From assembly GCA_029783825.1 (NCBI GenBank), contig JAREIK010000686.1, positions 117,011-181,010 on the forward strand: DNA of 64,000 nt, in the 5' to 3' direction. The stretch comes from Sapria himalayana (taxonomy: Eukaryota > Streptophyta > Magnoliopsida > Malpighiales > Rafflesiaceae). The stretch's first letter is position 1. The number at the start of each line of letters is the position of its first letter. The notes beneath the pieces were generated by a model. That model had not been told where the DNA came from. It saw only the letters and a program-made list of their open reading frames with translations, and did no database searches. The position numbers were made by a program, and so were the translations under genes. Shown here in pieces: positions 1 through 12,613 of the stretch.

Positions 1-1190
1 TTATAAGGTAATATATTTTGATTTCTTCTGAATCATTTTATGTTTTTTTATTATATTTTAATTGATAGCTATCATATTTATAATAGATTATTAATTTATT
101 TTTTGATCATTTTTAGAATATTTATCAATCATAATGTTTATATTGAATTTATATAATATTTAAATATAATGATTATTATAACTGAATATTGAATTCACAT
201 TTAAAAAAAATTTATAAATTATTATATTTTCAATGGTTATAACCGTTTGAAAATATCAAAAAATAATAAAAATAAATATTTTGTTATTTTAATTTTTAAA
301 TAAAACATATAAACCACTAAATGCATACATAGTAAAATCAGTAAAATTCTAAGGCATGTAAAGCCTAAATACATAAACCATTAAGCTTCTATATACTACT
401 TAATAATTAAGAAATCTAATTTTTATTTTAATTTATTATTATTTTTAATATTAATTTTAATTTTTTATAAGTTTATTTTATATAAATATTTATTACAAAA
501 TAAATTGTCAGTGCGACAAATATAATTTAAATAATTTATTTTTAATCAAAAAATATATATATTTTATAAAAGAAGTAAAATTTTAAAAATTAAAAATTAT
601 TATCCAGTAATATTTTTTACTTTAATTTTGAATCAATTTGGGGTTTCTAAATATTTTTTAATTAATATCTATCTTATTATTAATAGTTTATTAATTAAAT
701 TTTGATCATTATTATAATATCTATCAATAAATTTGTTTATATTGAATTTATATGATATATAATTATTAATATTATTATAACTAAATATGGTTTTCACTTT
801 AGAAAAAATTTTAAATATTATTATATTTTCAAAGGTTATAACCATTGAAAATGACAAAAAATTATAAATATTTTTTTGTTATTTTATTGTTTAAATAAAA
901 CCTATAAACCACTAAATGCCTAAAACATAAATCGCTAAACTCCTAAATGACAAAACTTATAAATACTTAAACTATTAAATTGGTATACATTAATAATAAA
1001 TCATAAATCTCATTTTAATTTTTATTAAGAGTAATTTTAAATTTTTATTTTAATTATTTATCAGTTTATTTTTATAGAAATATTAATTACAAAATAAATT
1101 ATTAGTGAGACAGATCTATTTTAAATAATTTATTTTTTATCAAAAAAATATATATGCTTATAAAAAGAAGCAAAATTTTAAAAATAAAAA
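1..1190 (+). repeat. AT-rich satellite array, forward block A
   Basis: Two monomers of the approximately 595-bp satellite in forward orientation. Forward is defined as the order: GAATCATTTTAGG motif, TTTTTGATCATTATTA motif, palindrome core, telomere-like CTAAAC tract, AATAATAAATCTC motif, then TTATCAGTTTATTTTTATAG. Palindrome cores lie at 235-244 and 834-843, which are 599 bp apart. No open reading frame of note exists; the 62-codon minus-strand frame at 669-857 is a low-complexity product of the repeat. The block ends in a junction where the array turns over. Confidence 0.92.
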
Positions 1191-4100
1191 TTTATTAAAA
1201 CGAAATTTATGATTTATTATTAATGTATACTAGTTTAATTATTTAAGTATTTAAAGATTTTGTCATTTAAAAATTTAGCGATTTATATTTTTAGGTATTT
1301 AGTGGTTTATAGGTTTTATTTAAACAATAAAATAACAAAAAAAACATTTGGTAATTTTTTGTCATTTTCATTTTTCATAACCTTTAAAAATATAATAATA
1401 TTTAACATTTTTTGAAATGTGAATATAATATTTAGTTATAATAATATTAATAATTATATATCATATAAATTCAATATAAACAATTTTATTGATAGATATT
1501 ATAATAATGATCAAAAATTAAATTAATAAACAATTAATAATAAGATAGATATTAATTTAAAACTATTTACAAAACCCAAATTGATTCAGAATTAAAGTAA
1601 AATATATTACTTAATAATAATTCTTAATTTTTAAATTTTTGCTTATTTTTTAAGCGTAAATACTTTTATTGATTAAAAATAAATTATTTAAATTATATTT
1701 ATCGCATTCATACTTTATTTTGTAATAAATATTTGTATAAAAATAAACTAATAAATAATTAAAATGAATATTAAAAATTGTAATAAATTGAAATAAAAAT
1801 AAGATTTATTAATTTTTAAGTAGTATATAGTGGTTTAATGGTTTATGTATTTAGGTATTACGTGGTTTAGGAGTTTACTTATTTGACTGTGTATGCATTT
1901 AGTGGTTATACGTTTTATTTAAAAATTAAATAAACAAAAATTTTATTTTTTTTTGTTATTTTCAAATGTTATAACCTTTGAAAATATAATAATTTTTAAA
2001 TTTTTTTCAAAAGTGAATTCAATATTTAGTTATAATAATCATTATATTTATATTTCATATAAATTCAATATAAATAATAATATTGATAAATATTCTAATA
2101 ATGATCAAAAAATAAATTAATAATTTATTATTCATAAGATAGATATCAATTAAAATAGAATTACAAAACTTAAAATGATTTAGAAGTAAAGCAAAATATA
2201 TTACTATATAATAAATTTTTGTTTTGAAAATTTTTTTTCTTTTTATAAGTTTATTTATATTTATTGATGAGAAATAATTTATATAAATTATTTTTGTATA
2301 ACTCAAAATTTATATTGTTATTAATATTTATTAAAAATAAATGAATAAATAATTAAAATGAATATATTAAATTATAATGAAAAAAATAATATTGAGATTT
2401 ATTATTTATTATTTGGGGTATACTAGTTTAAAAGGATATATATAAATTAAATCAATTATCAAAAAATAATTTAATATGCTATTATTAATATGATATATAT
2501 AAATTAAAATATAATTGCAAAACCTAAAATTATTCAAAATCAAAGTAAAATTTATTACTAAATAATAATTTTTGTTTTTTAGTTTTTGCTTCTTTTTATA
2601 AGCTTATATATTTTTTTTTATGAAAAATAAATTATTTAAATTAAATTTGTAACACTCATAATTTATTTTGTAAATAATATTTTAATAAATTATTTAAATT
2701 ATAATTAAGGTTCACGAGTTTAAAGGTTTAAGTGTTTAGGGGCTTTTGTGTTAGAAGTTTAGTGATTTAAGTGTTTAGGGATTTAGTGGTTTATAAGTTT
2801 TATTTAAAATTTGATATAACATAAATTTATTTTTTTATTTTTTCTAAATTTTCAAGATTATATCCTTTGAAAATATAATAATTTTTAAATTTTTTTCAAA
2901 TGTAAATATAATATTTATTTATAATAATCTTCAAAAATATGTCATTTAAAATCAATATATATAATTACATTACTAGATATTATAATAATGATCAAAAAAT
3001 AAATTAATAAACTATTATTAATAAATAGATATTATTTAAAAAGTATTTGTAAAATCTAAATTTATTCAAATCAAAGTAAAATATATTACTAAATTCTAAT
3101 TTTTTTAATGTTTTGCTCTTTTTATAAGTTTATATGTTTGTTATTAAATAATAAATTATTTAAATTATATTTGCCTTTCTCATAATTTATTTTGTAATTT
3201 ATAATTCTATAATAATAAAATAATAAATAATTAAAATGAATATTTAAAATTAAAAAGAATACAAAAAAAATTGAGATTGATTATTTATTATTCAGGATAT
3301 ACTGATTTAATGGTTTAGGTATTTAGGTGTTTTGGGGTTTAGCAGTTTAGTGATTTAATTATTTAGACCTTTAGTGATTAATAGTTTTTATTTAAAGAAT
3401 GAAAAAACAAAAAATTTAATTTTTTGATTTTTTTTTAATTTTTGAAGGTTATAACCTATGAAAATATAATAATTTTTAATTTTTTTTAAATGTGAAAATA
3501 ATATTTAGTTATAATAATCTTAATAATTATATATAATGTAAACTCAATATAAATAATTTTATTGGTAAATATTATAATAATGATCAATAAATAAATTAAT
3601 AAACGAGTATTTATAAGAATCATATAAATTAAAATATGATTGTATAATCTAAAATGATTCAAAATCAAAATAATCTATATTACTAAATAATAATTATTTA
3701 TTTTAAAAATTTCTCTTTTTTATCAGCAATTTTTTATGAAAAATAAAATATTTAAACTATATGTCGCACTAATAATTTATTTTGTAATTAATATTTCTAT
3801 AAAAATAAACTGATAAATAATTAAAGTGAATATTTAAAATTATAATGAATACTAATAAAAATTAGATTTATGATTTATTATTTGGACTATACTAATTTAT
3901 TGTTTTAAGTATTTATGGGCTTCGGGGTTTAGGAGTTTAGTCATTTTAGAATTTAGTCATTTAGTGGTTTATAGGTTTTATATAAAAAATAAAATAAAAA
4001 AAAATTATTTTTGTTTTTTTCTCATTTTTGAATGTTATAACCTTTGAAAATATAATAATTTATAATTTTATTTTGAAAAGTGATTATACTATGAAGTTAT

Positions 4101-7100
4101 AATAATCATAATAATTGTATATCATATAGATTCAATATAAACAATTTTATTAATATTTATTATAATAATGATCATATAAAAGTAATAAACAATTATTAAT
4201 AAGATAAATATTTTTTAAAATATATTTTCAAATCCTAAAATGATTCAAAATCAAAGTGAAATATTTTACTAAATATTAATTTTAAATTTTTAAATTTTTG
4301 TATCCATTTATAAGCCTATATATTTTTTGATGAAAAAGAAAATATTTAAATTATATTTGTCTCACTAATAATTTAATTTTTAATTTATATTTCTATAAAA
4401 ATAAACTAATAAATAATTAAAATGTATATTTAAAATTGTAACAAATACTAATAAAAATGAGATATATGATTTATTATTTAGGGTATAACTATTTAATTGT
4501 TTATGTTTTTTGTGGTTTTGGGGTTAATGAGTGTATTGATTTATATGTTTGCACATTTAGGTGTTTATAGGTTTTATTTAATCAAAGAAATAACAAAAAA
4601 TTTATTTTTATGAATTTTTGAGATTTTTAAAATGTTATAACCTTTAAAAATATAATAATTTTTTAAAAGTTATAAAATATGAATACAATACTTAGTTATA
4701 ATAATCTTAAAAATTATATTTGCTATAAATTCAATATAAAAAAATTACTAATATAAATTATTATAATGATCAAAAAATAAAATAATAAACTATTTTTAAT
4801 AAGATAGATATTAATTAAAATATATTTGTAGAAGCCAAAATAATTCAAAATCAAGGTATATTATATTACTAAATAAAATTTTAAATTTTTGAAATTTTGT
4901 TTATTTTTATAAGCTTATTTTTTTTCAAAAAAAATAATTTATTTAAATTATATATGTCTCACTCATTATTTAATTTATAATTAATATTTCTAAAAAAATA
5001 AACTAAAAAATAATTAAAATGAAAATTTAAAATTATAATGAATATAAATAAAAATGAGATTTATTATTTATTATTTAGGTTATATAGGTTTAATGGTTTA
5101 AATATTTAGGGGGTTTTAGCGTTTAGGAGTCTATAGATTTAAATGTTTAGTCATTTAGTGGTTAATAAGTTTTATTTAAATAATAAAATAATCATAATAA
5201 TTATAAGACATTTAAATTGAATATAAGTAATTTTATTATTATATATTATAAAAATGATCACAAAATAAATTAATAAAATTTTATTAATAAGATTGATAGC
5301 AATTAAAATATAATTGCAAAACCTATATATAATGATTCAAAATCAAAGTAAAATATATTACTAAATAATACTTTTTTTGTTTTTAAATTTTTACTTCTTT
5401 TTATAAGCTTATAATTTTTTTTGATTAAAAATAAATTATAAAAATTATATTTGTCTAAGTCATTATTTATTTTGTAATTAATATTTATATAAAATATAAA
5501 CTAATAAATAATTAAAATGAATATTTAAAATTATAATGAATACCAATTAAAATGAGATTTATGATTTATTATATGTGGTATACCTGTTTAATGGTTTTAT
5601 TATTTAGGAGTTTTGTCATTTAGGAGTTTATCAATTTATATTTTTTAGGTATTTAGTGGTTTATAGGTTTTATTTATATAATAAAAATAAAAAAATTTTT
5701 TTTTAGATTTTTTCTGATTTTCAAAGGTTATAACCATTAAAAATAAATTAATATTTAAAATTTTTTGAAATGTGAATATGATATTTAGTTATAATAATAT
5801 TAATATTTATATATGATATAAATTCAATATAAATAATTTTATTGATAGATATTATAATAATGATAAAAAATTAAATTAATAAACTATTAATAATAAGATA
5901 GATATTAATTAAAAAATATTTAAAAAACCCTAATTGATTCAAAATTAAATTAAAATATATTACTGGATAATAATTTTTAATTTTTAAATTTTTACTTCTT
6001 TTATAAGCGTATATATATTTTTTGATTAAAAATAAATTATTTAAATTATATGTGTCGCACTCATAATTTATTTTATAATAAAAATTTCTATAAAAATAAA
6101 CTAAAAATAATTAAAATGAATATTTAAAATAATAATAAATTGAAATATAAATTCAATTTATTAAGTAGTAAATATCGGTTTAATGGTTTATGTATTTATG
6201 CATTACGGGGTTTAGGAGTTTACTGATATAACTGTGTATGCATTAGTGGTTTATAGGTTTTATTTAAAAAATAAAATAACATATAATTTATTTTTATTAT
6301 TTTTTCATATTTCCAGAGGTTATAACCTTCAAAATATAATAATTTTTAAATTTTTTTTAAAATTGAATTCAATATTTAGTTATAATAATCATTATATTTA
6401 TATATCATATAAATTAAATATAAACAATTTTATTGATAAATATTCTAATAATGATCAAAAAATAAATTAATAAACAATTATTAATAAGATAGATATCAAT
6501 TAAAATATAATAACAAAATCTAAAATGATTCAGAAGGAGAGCAAAATATATTGCTATATAATAAATTTTAGTTTTAAAATTTTTTATTCTTTTATAAGTT
6601 TATCAATATTTTTCGATGAAAAATAATTTATATAAATTATATTTGTCTAACTCATAATTTATTTTGTAATTAATATTTATATAACAATAAACAAATAAAT
6701 AATTAAAATGTATATTTAGAATTATTATGAAAAAAATAATATTGAGATTTATTATTTATTATTTAGGGTTACCTGTTCAAAAGAATTATTATTTATTATT
6801 TAGGCTTTTAGAGATTTAGGAGTTATTGAATTAAGAGTTTAGGCATTTAGTGGTTTATAGGTTTTATTTAAATAATGAAATATAAAAAAATATTCTTTTT
6901 TATTTTTTCTCATTTTCAAAGGTTATAAACGTTGAAAATATAATAATTTTAAATTTTTTTTCAAATGTGAATTCAATATTTAGTTATAATAATCATTATA
7001 TTTAAATATCATATAAATTCAATATAAACAATTTTATTGATAAATATTCTAATAATGATCAAAAAATAAATTAATAATCTATTAATAATATGATAGATAT

Positions 7101-10100
7101 CAATTAAAATATAATTACAAACCAATAAGGATTTAGAAACAAAGCAAATTATATTATTATATAATAATTTTTTGTTTTTAATTTTTTTTTCTTTTAATAA
7201 GTTTATCTATATTTTTTTTATGTAAAATAATTTATATAAATTATAATTTGTCTAACTCATAATTTATTTTGTAATTAATATTTATTTAAAAATAAACAAA
7301 TAAATAATTAAAATGAATATTTAAAATTATAATGAAAAAAATAAAAATGAGATTTATTGTTTATTATTTAGGATATATCTGATTAAAAAAATTATCTATT
7401 TAGGGATTTCGAGATTTAGAAGTTATTCATTTAAGTATTTAGGCATTTAGTGGTTTATAGGTTTTATTTAAACTATGAAATAGCAAATAAATTATCTTTG
7501 ATATTTTTTCAAATTTTCAAAGATTATAACTTTTGAAAATATAATAATTTTCAAATTTTTTTAAAAATGTGAATACATTATTTAGTAATAATAATTATTA
7601 TAAGATTATATAATATAAACTAAATATAAACAATTTTATTGATAGATATTATATCAATTATCAAAAAATAAATTAATAAACTATTATTAATATGATAGAT
7701 ATAAATTAAAATTTAATTGCAAAAACTAATATGATTCAAAATCAAAGTAAATTTAACACTAAATAATACTTTTTGTTTTTTAGTTTTTGCCTCATTTAAT
7801 AAGAGTATATATTTTTTGATAAAAAATAAATTATTTAAATTATATTTTCATCACTCATAATTTATTTTGTAATTAATATTTCACTAAATTATTTAAATTA
7901 TATTTAAGGTTTACGAGCTTAAAGGTTTATGTATTTAGGGGCTTCAGGGTTTAGAGTTTAGAGATTTATGTGTTTAGGTATTTAATGGTTTATAAGTTTT
8001 ATTTAAACAATGATATAACAAAAAATTTATTTTTTGTTATTTTTTCTTATTTTTTAAGGTTATATCCTTTGAAAATATAACAATTTTTAATTTTTTTTAA
8101 AAATGTGAATACTATATTTAGTTGTGATAATATTAATAATTATATATCATATAAATTAAATATAAACAATTATATTGATAGATATTATATTAATCATCAA
8201 AAAATAAATTAATAAACTATAATAAATAAGTTAGATATTATTTAAAATATATTTACAAAACCTAAATTTATTCAAAATCAAAGTATTATAAATTACTAAA
8301 TAATAATGTTTTTGATGTATTGCTTCTTTTTATATGTTTATATTTTTTGTTCTTAAAAGTATATTATTTAAATTATATTTGACTTACACATAATTTATTT
8401 GTAATAAATATTTCTATAAAAATAAAGTAATAAATAATTAAATGAATATTTAAAATTATAATAAATAGAAATAAAAATTAGATTTATTAATTATTATGTA
8501 CTATATAGTGGTTTAATGGTTTATGTATTTAGGTATTACAGGGTTTAGGAGTATACTAATTTAATTGTGGATGCATTTAGTTGTTTATAGGTTTTATTTA
8601 AAATATAAAATAACAAAAAATTTATTTTTATTATTTTTTGATATTTTCAAAGGTTATTACCTTTGAAAATATAATAATTTTTAAATTTTTTTTAAAAGCG
8701 AATTTAATATTTAGTTATAATAATCATTATATCTATATATCATATAAATTCAATATAAACAATTTTAGTGATAAATATTCTAATAATGATCAAAATATAT
8801 ATTAATAACCTATTATTAATAAGATAGATATCAATTAAAATAGAATTACGAAACAATAAATGATTCATAAGCAAACCAAAATATATTACTATATAATTAT
8901 TTTTTGTTTTGTAATTTTTTATTATTTTAAAAAGTATATCTATATTTTTTTGATTAAAAATAATTTACATAAATTATATTTGTCAAACTCATAATTTATT
9001 TTTTAATTAATATTTATACAAAAATAAACAAATAAATAATTAAAATGAATATTTATAATTATAATAAAAAAATGAGATTTATTCTTTATTATTTAGGATA
9101 TACCGGTCTTATTTAAATTATATCTGTCTCACTAATAATTTTTTTTGTAATTAATATTTCTATATAAATAAACTGATAAATAATTAAAATAAAAATTTAA
9201 AATTATACTGAATAAATATTAAAATGAGATTTATGATTTATTATTAATGTATACCAATTTAATAGTTTAAGTATTTAGAGGTTTTGTCGTATAGGTGTTT
9301 AGCGATTCATGTTTTTAGGTATTTAGTGGTTTATAGGTTTTATTTAAACAACAAAATAACAAAAAAAAATTAATTTTTTGTCATTTTCATAGGTTATAAA
9401 CTTTCAAAATATAATAATATTGAAAATTTTTTGAAATGTGAATACAATATTTAGTTATAATAATTTTAATAATTATATATCATATAAATTCAATATAAAC
9501 AATTTTATTGATAGATATTATAATAATGATCAAAAATTAAATTAATAAACACATAATAATAAGATAGATATTAATTAAAACATATTTACAAAACCCAAAT
9601 TGATGCAAAATTAAAGTAAAAAATATTATTGGATAATAATTTTTAATTTTTAAATTTTTACTTCTTTTATAAGAGTATATATTTTTTTATTAAATATAAA
9701 TTATTTAAATTATATTGGTCGCACTGACAATTTATTTTGTAATAAAAATTTATATATAAATAAACTAATAAATAATTAAAATGAATATTTAAAATTATAA
9801 TAAATTGAAACAAAAATTATATTTCTTAATTATTAAGTAGTCTATAGTGGTTTAATGGTTTATGTATTTAGGCATTACGGGCTTTAGGAGTTTACTGATT
9901 TAACTGTGTATGCATTTAGTGGTTTATAGGTTTTATTTAAAAATTAAAATGACAAAATATTTATTTTTATTATTTTTTTATATTTTCAAAGTTTATAACC
10001 TTTGAAAATATAATAATATTTAAATTTTTTTCAAATGTGAATTCAATATTTAGTCATATAATCATTATATTTATATATCTTATAAATTCAATATAAACAA

Positions 10101-11580
10101 TATTATTGATAAATATTCTAATAATGATCAAAAAATAAATTAATAATCTATTATTAATAAGATAGATATCAATTAAAATATAATTACAAAACCTATAATG
10201 CTTCAGAAGCAAAGCAAATTATATTACTATATAATAATAATTTGTTTTTATTTTTTTTTTCTTTTAATAAGTTTATCTATATTTTTTTATGAAAAATAAT
10301 TTATATAAATTATATTTGTCTAACTCATATTTTATTTTTTAATTAATATTTATATAAAAATAAACAAATAGATAATTAAAATGAATATTTAAAATTATAA
10401 TGAAAAAAAATGAGATTTATTCTTTATTATTTAGGGTATACCAATTTAATTTAAATTATATATGTCTCACTAATAATTTATTTTGTAATTAAGTTTTCAA
10501 TAAAAATAAACTGATAAAAAATTAAAATAAAAATTTAAAATTATACTGAATAAAAATTAAAATGTTATTTATGAATTATTATTAATGTATACCAGTTTAT
10601 TATTTTAAGTATTTAAAGGTTTTGTCATTTAGGACTTTAGCGATTTATGTTTTTAGGCATTTAGTGGATTATAGGTTTTGTTTAAAAAATGAAATTACAA
10701 AATAATTATTTTTGATATAAATTAAAATATAAATGCAAAACCTAAAATTATTCAAAATCCAAGTAAAATTTATTACTAAATAATAATTTTTTTTTTAAGT
10801 TTTTGCTTCTTTTTATAAGCTTATATATTTCATTGATGAAAAATAAGTTATTTAAATTATATTTGTATCACTAATAATTTATTTTGTAATTAATATTTTA
10901 ATAAATTATTTAAATTATATTTAAGGTTTATGAGTTTAAACTTTTAAGTATTTAGAGGCTTTTGGGTTTAGGAGTTTAGATGATTAAGTGTTTAGGAATT
11001 TAGTGGTTTATAAGTTTTATTTAGGCACTGATATAGCAAAAAATTTATTTATATTATTTTTTCTAATTTGTGGAGATTATATCCTTTGAAAATATAATAA
11101 TTTTTAAATTTTTTTGAAATGTAAATATAATATTTATTTATAATAATCTTCATAATTATAATTCATTTAAATTCAATATAAATAATTATATTGCTAGATA
11201 TTATAATTATGATCAAAAAAAATAATAAAATAGTTATAATTTAAAAAGTATTTGCAAAATCTAAATTTATTCAAATTAAAGTAAAATATATTACTAAATA
11301 ATAATTTTTTTAATGTTTTGCTTTTTTTATAACTTTATATTTTGTTATTAAAAATAAATTATTTAAATTATATTTGTCTTACTCATAATTTATTTTTTAA
11401 TTTATAATTCTATAATAATAAACTACTAAATAATTAAAATGAATATTTAAAATTATAATGAATACAAATAAAATTGAGATTTATTATTTATTATTCAGGA
11501 TATACGGGTTTTATGGTTTAATTATTTAGGTGTTTTGTGGTTTAGGAGTTTAGTGATTTAATTGTTTAGAACTTTAGTGA
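1191..11580 (-). repeat. AT-rich satellite array, inverted block B
   Basis: About 10.4 kb of the same satellite in reverse orientation: the telomere-like tract appears as GTTTAGG-rich sequence and precedes the palindrome. Palindrome cores were read at 1373, 1967, 2856, 3447, 4033, 4633, 5726, 6318, 6921, 7522, 8058, 8652, 9392, 9991 and 11075. Most spacings are 586-603 bp. The longer gaps (889, 1093, 740, 1084) contain truncated or composite monomers, for example at about 2,420, 5,190, 9,100, 10,440 and 10,700. All apparent reading frames are short and AT-driven. No gene is visible. Confidence 0.92.
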
Positions 11581-12527
11581 TATATTTTGCTTTGCTTTTG
11601 AATCATTTTAGGTTTTGATATTATATTTTATTATTTCGTAATATTTTTTGATTTGATTTTGAATCATATTGTGTTATGTAAATATATTTTAATTAATATT
11701 TATATTATTAATAATAATTTATTAATTTTAATTTTTATAATTATTATACTATCTATCATTAAAATTGTTTATATTGAATTTATATGATATATAATAAATA
11801 AGATTAATATAATTATACATGGTATTCACATTTCAAAAAATTTTAAAGATTATTTTATTTTTAAAGGTTATAACCTTTGAAAATCAGATAAAATCAAAAA
11901 AAAAATTATTTTTATTATATAAATAAAAACTATAAACCACTAAATGCCTAAAAACATAAATTGATAAACTCCTAAACGATGAAACCCCTAAATTAACAAT
12001 CCATTAAACTGGTATAACATATATAATAAATCATAAATCTCATTTTAATTTGTATTCAGTATAATTTAAATATTGATTTTAATTATTTATTTGTTTATTT
12101 TTTTATAGAAATATTAATTGCAAAATAAATAAAGAGTGAGGCAAATATAATTTTAATAATTTATTTTTAATCAAAAAATAAATACAAACTTATAAAAAGA
12201 AGTAAAAATTTAAAAACAAAAAATTATCATTTAGTAATAAATTTTACTTTGACTTTGAATCATTATAGGTTTTGCATTTATATTTTTATTGCTATCAATC
12301 TATTTAATAATAGTTTATTAATTTATTTTTTGATCATTATTATAATATCTATCAATAATATTACTTATATTGAATTTAAATGTCTTATAAATATTAAGAT
12401 TATTATAACTAAATATAATATTTACATTTGAAAAAAATTTAAAAATTATTATATTTTCAAAGGATATAACCTTCAAAAATGATAAAAAAAATAATTTTTT
12501 TATTTTATTATTTAAATAAAACATATA

Positions 12528-12613
12528 AACCACTAAATGCCTAAACATTTAAATCTCTAGACTCCTAAACCCCAAAACCCCCTAAATACTTAAACCATTA
12601 AACCTATATAACC
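12528..12613 (+). repeat. Example of the telomere-like CTAAAC tract in a monomer
   Basis: A roughly 85-bp C-rich, nearly G-free tract made of degenerate octamers: CTAAATGC, CTAAACAT, CTCCTAAAC, CCCAAAACCC, CCTAAATAC, TTAAACCA, TTAAACC. It resembles the plant telomere repeat CCCTAAA but is not an exact array. An equivalent tract follows the palindrome by about 60-70 bp in nearly every monomer. Confidence 0.75.

Noticed and set aside
2055..2306. Recurrent 60-83 codon frames with sequences like LLIYFLIIIRIFINKIIYIEF, resembling a family of small membrane proteins (also at 3,486; 12,249; 17,013; 27,775; 46,364; 57,559; 59,510)
   Set aside because: They all fall on the same part of the satellite monomer, on whichever strand it faces. 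Their hydrophobic Ile/Phe/Asn/Tyr content follows from the AT bias, and most monomers break the frame. No coding signal is present.
6234..6470. Frames with VVYRFYLKNKI and NIIIFKFFLKLN (also 669-857, 12,318-12,548, 48,276-48,488)
   Set aside because: Translation of the other strand or frame of the same satellite segment. Start and stop positions vary and there is no conservation beyond the repeat itself.
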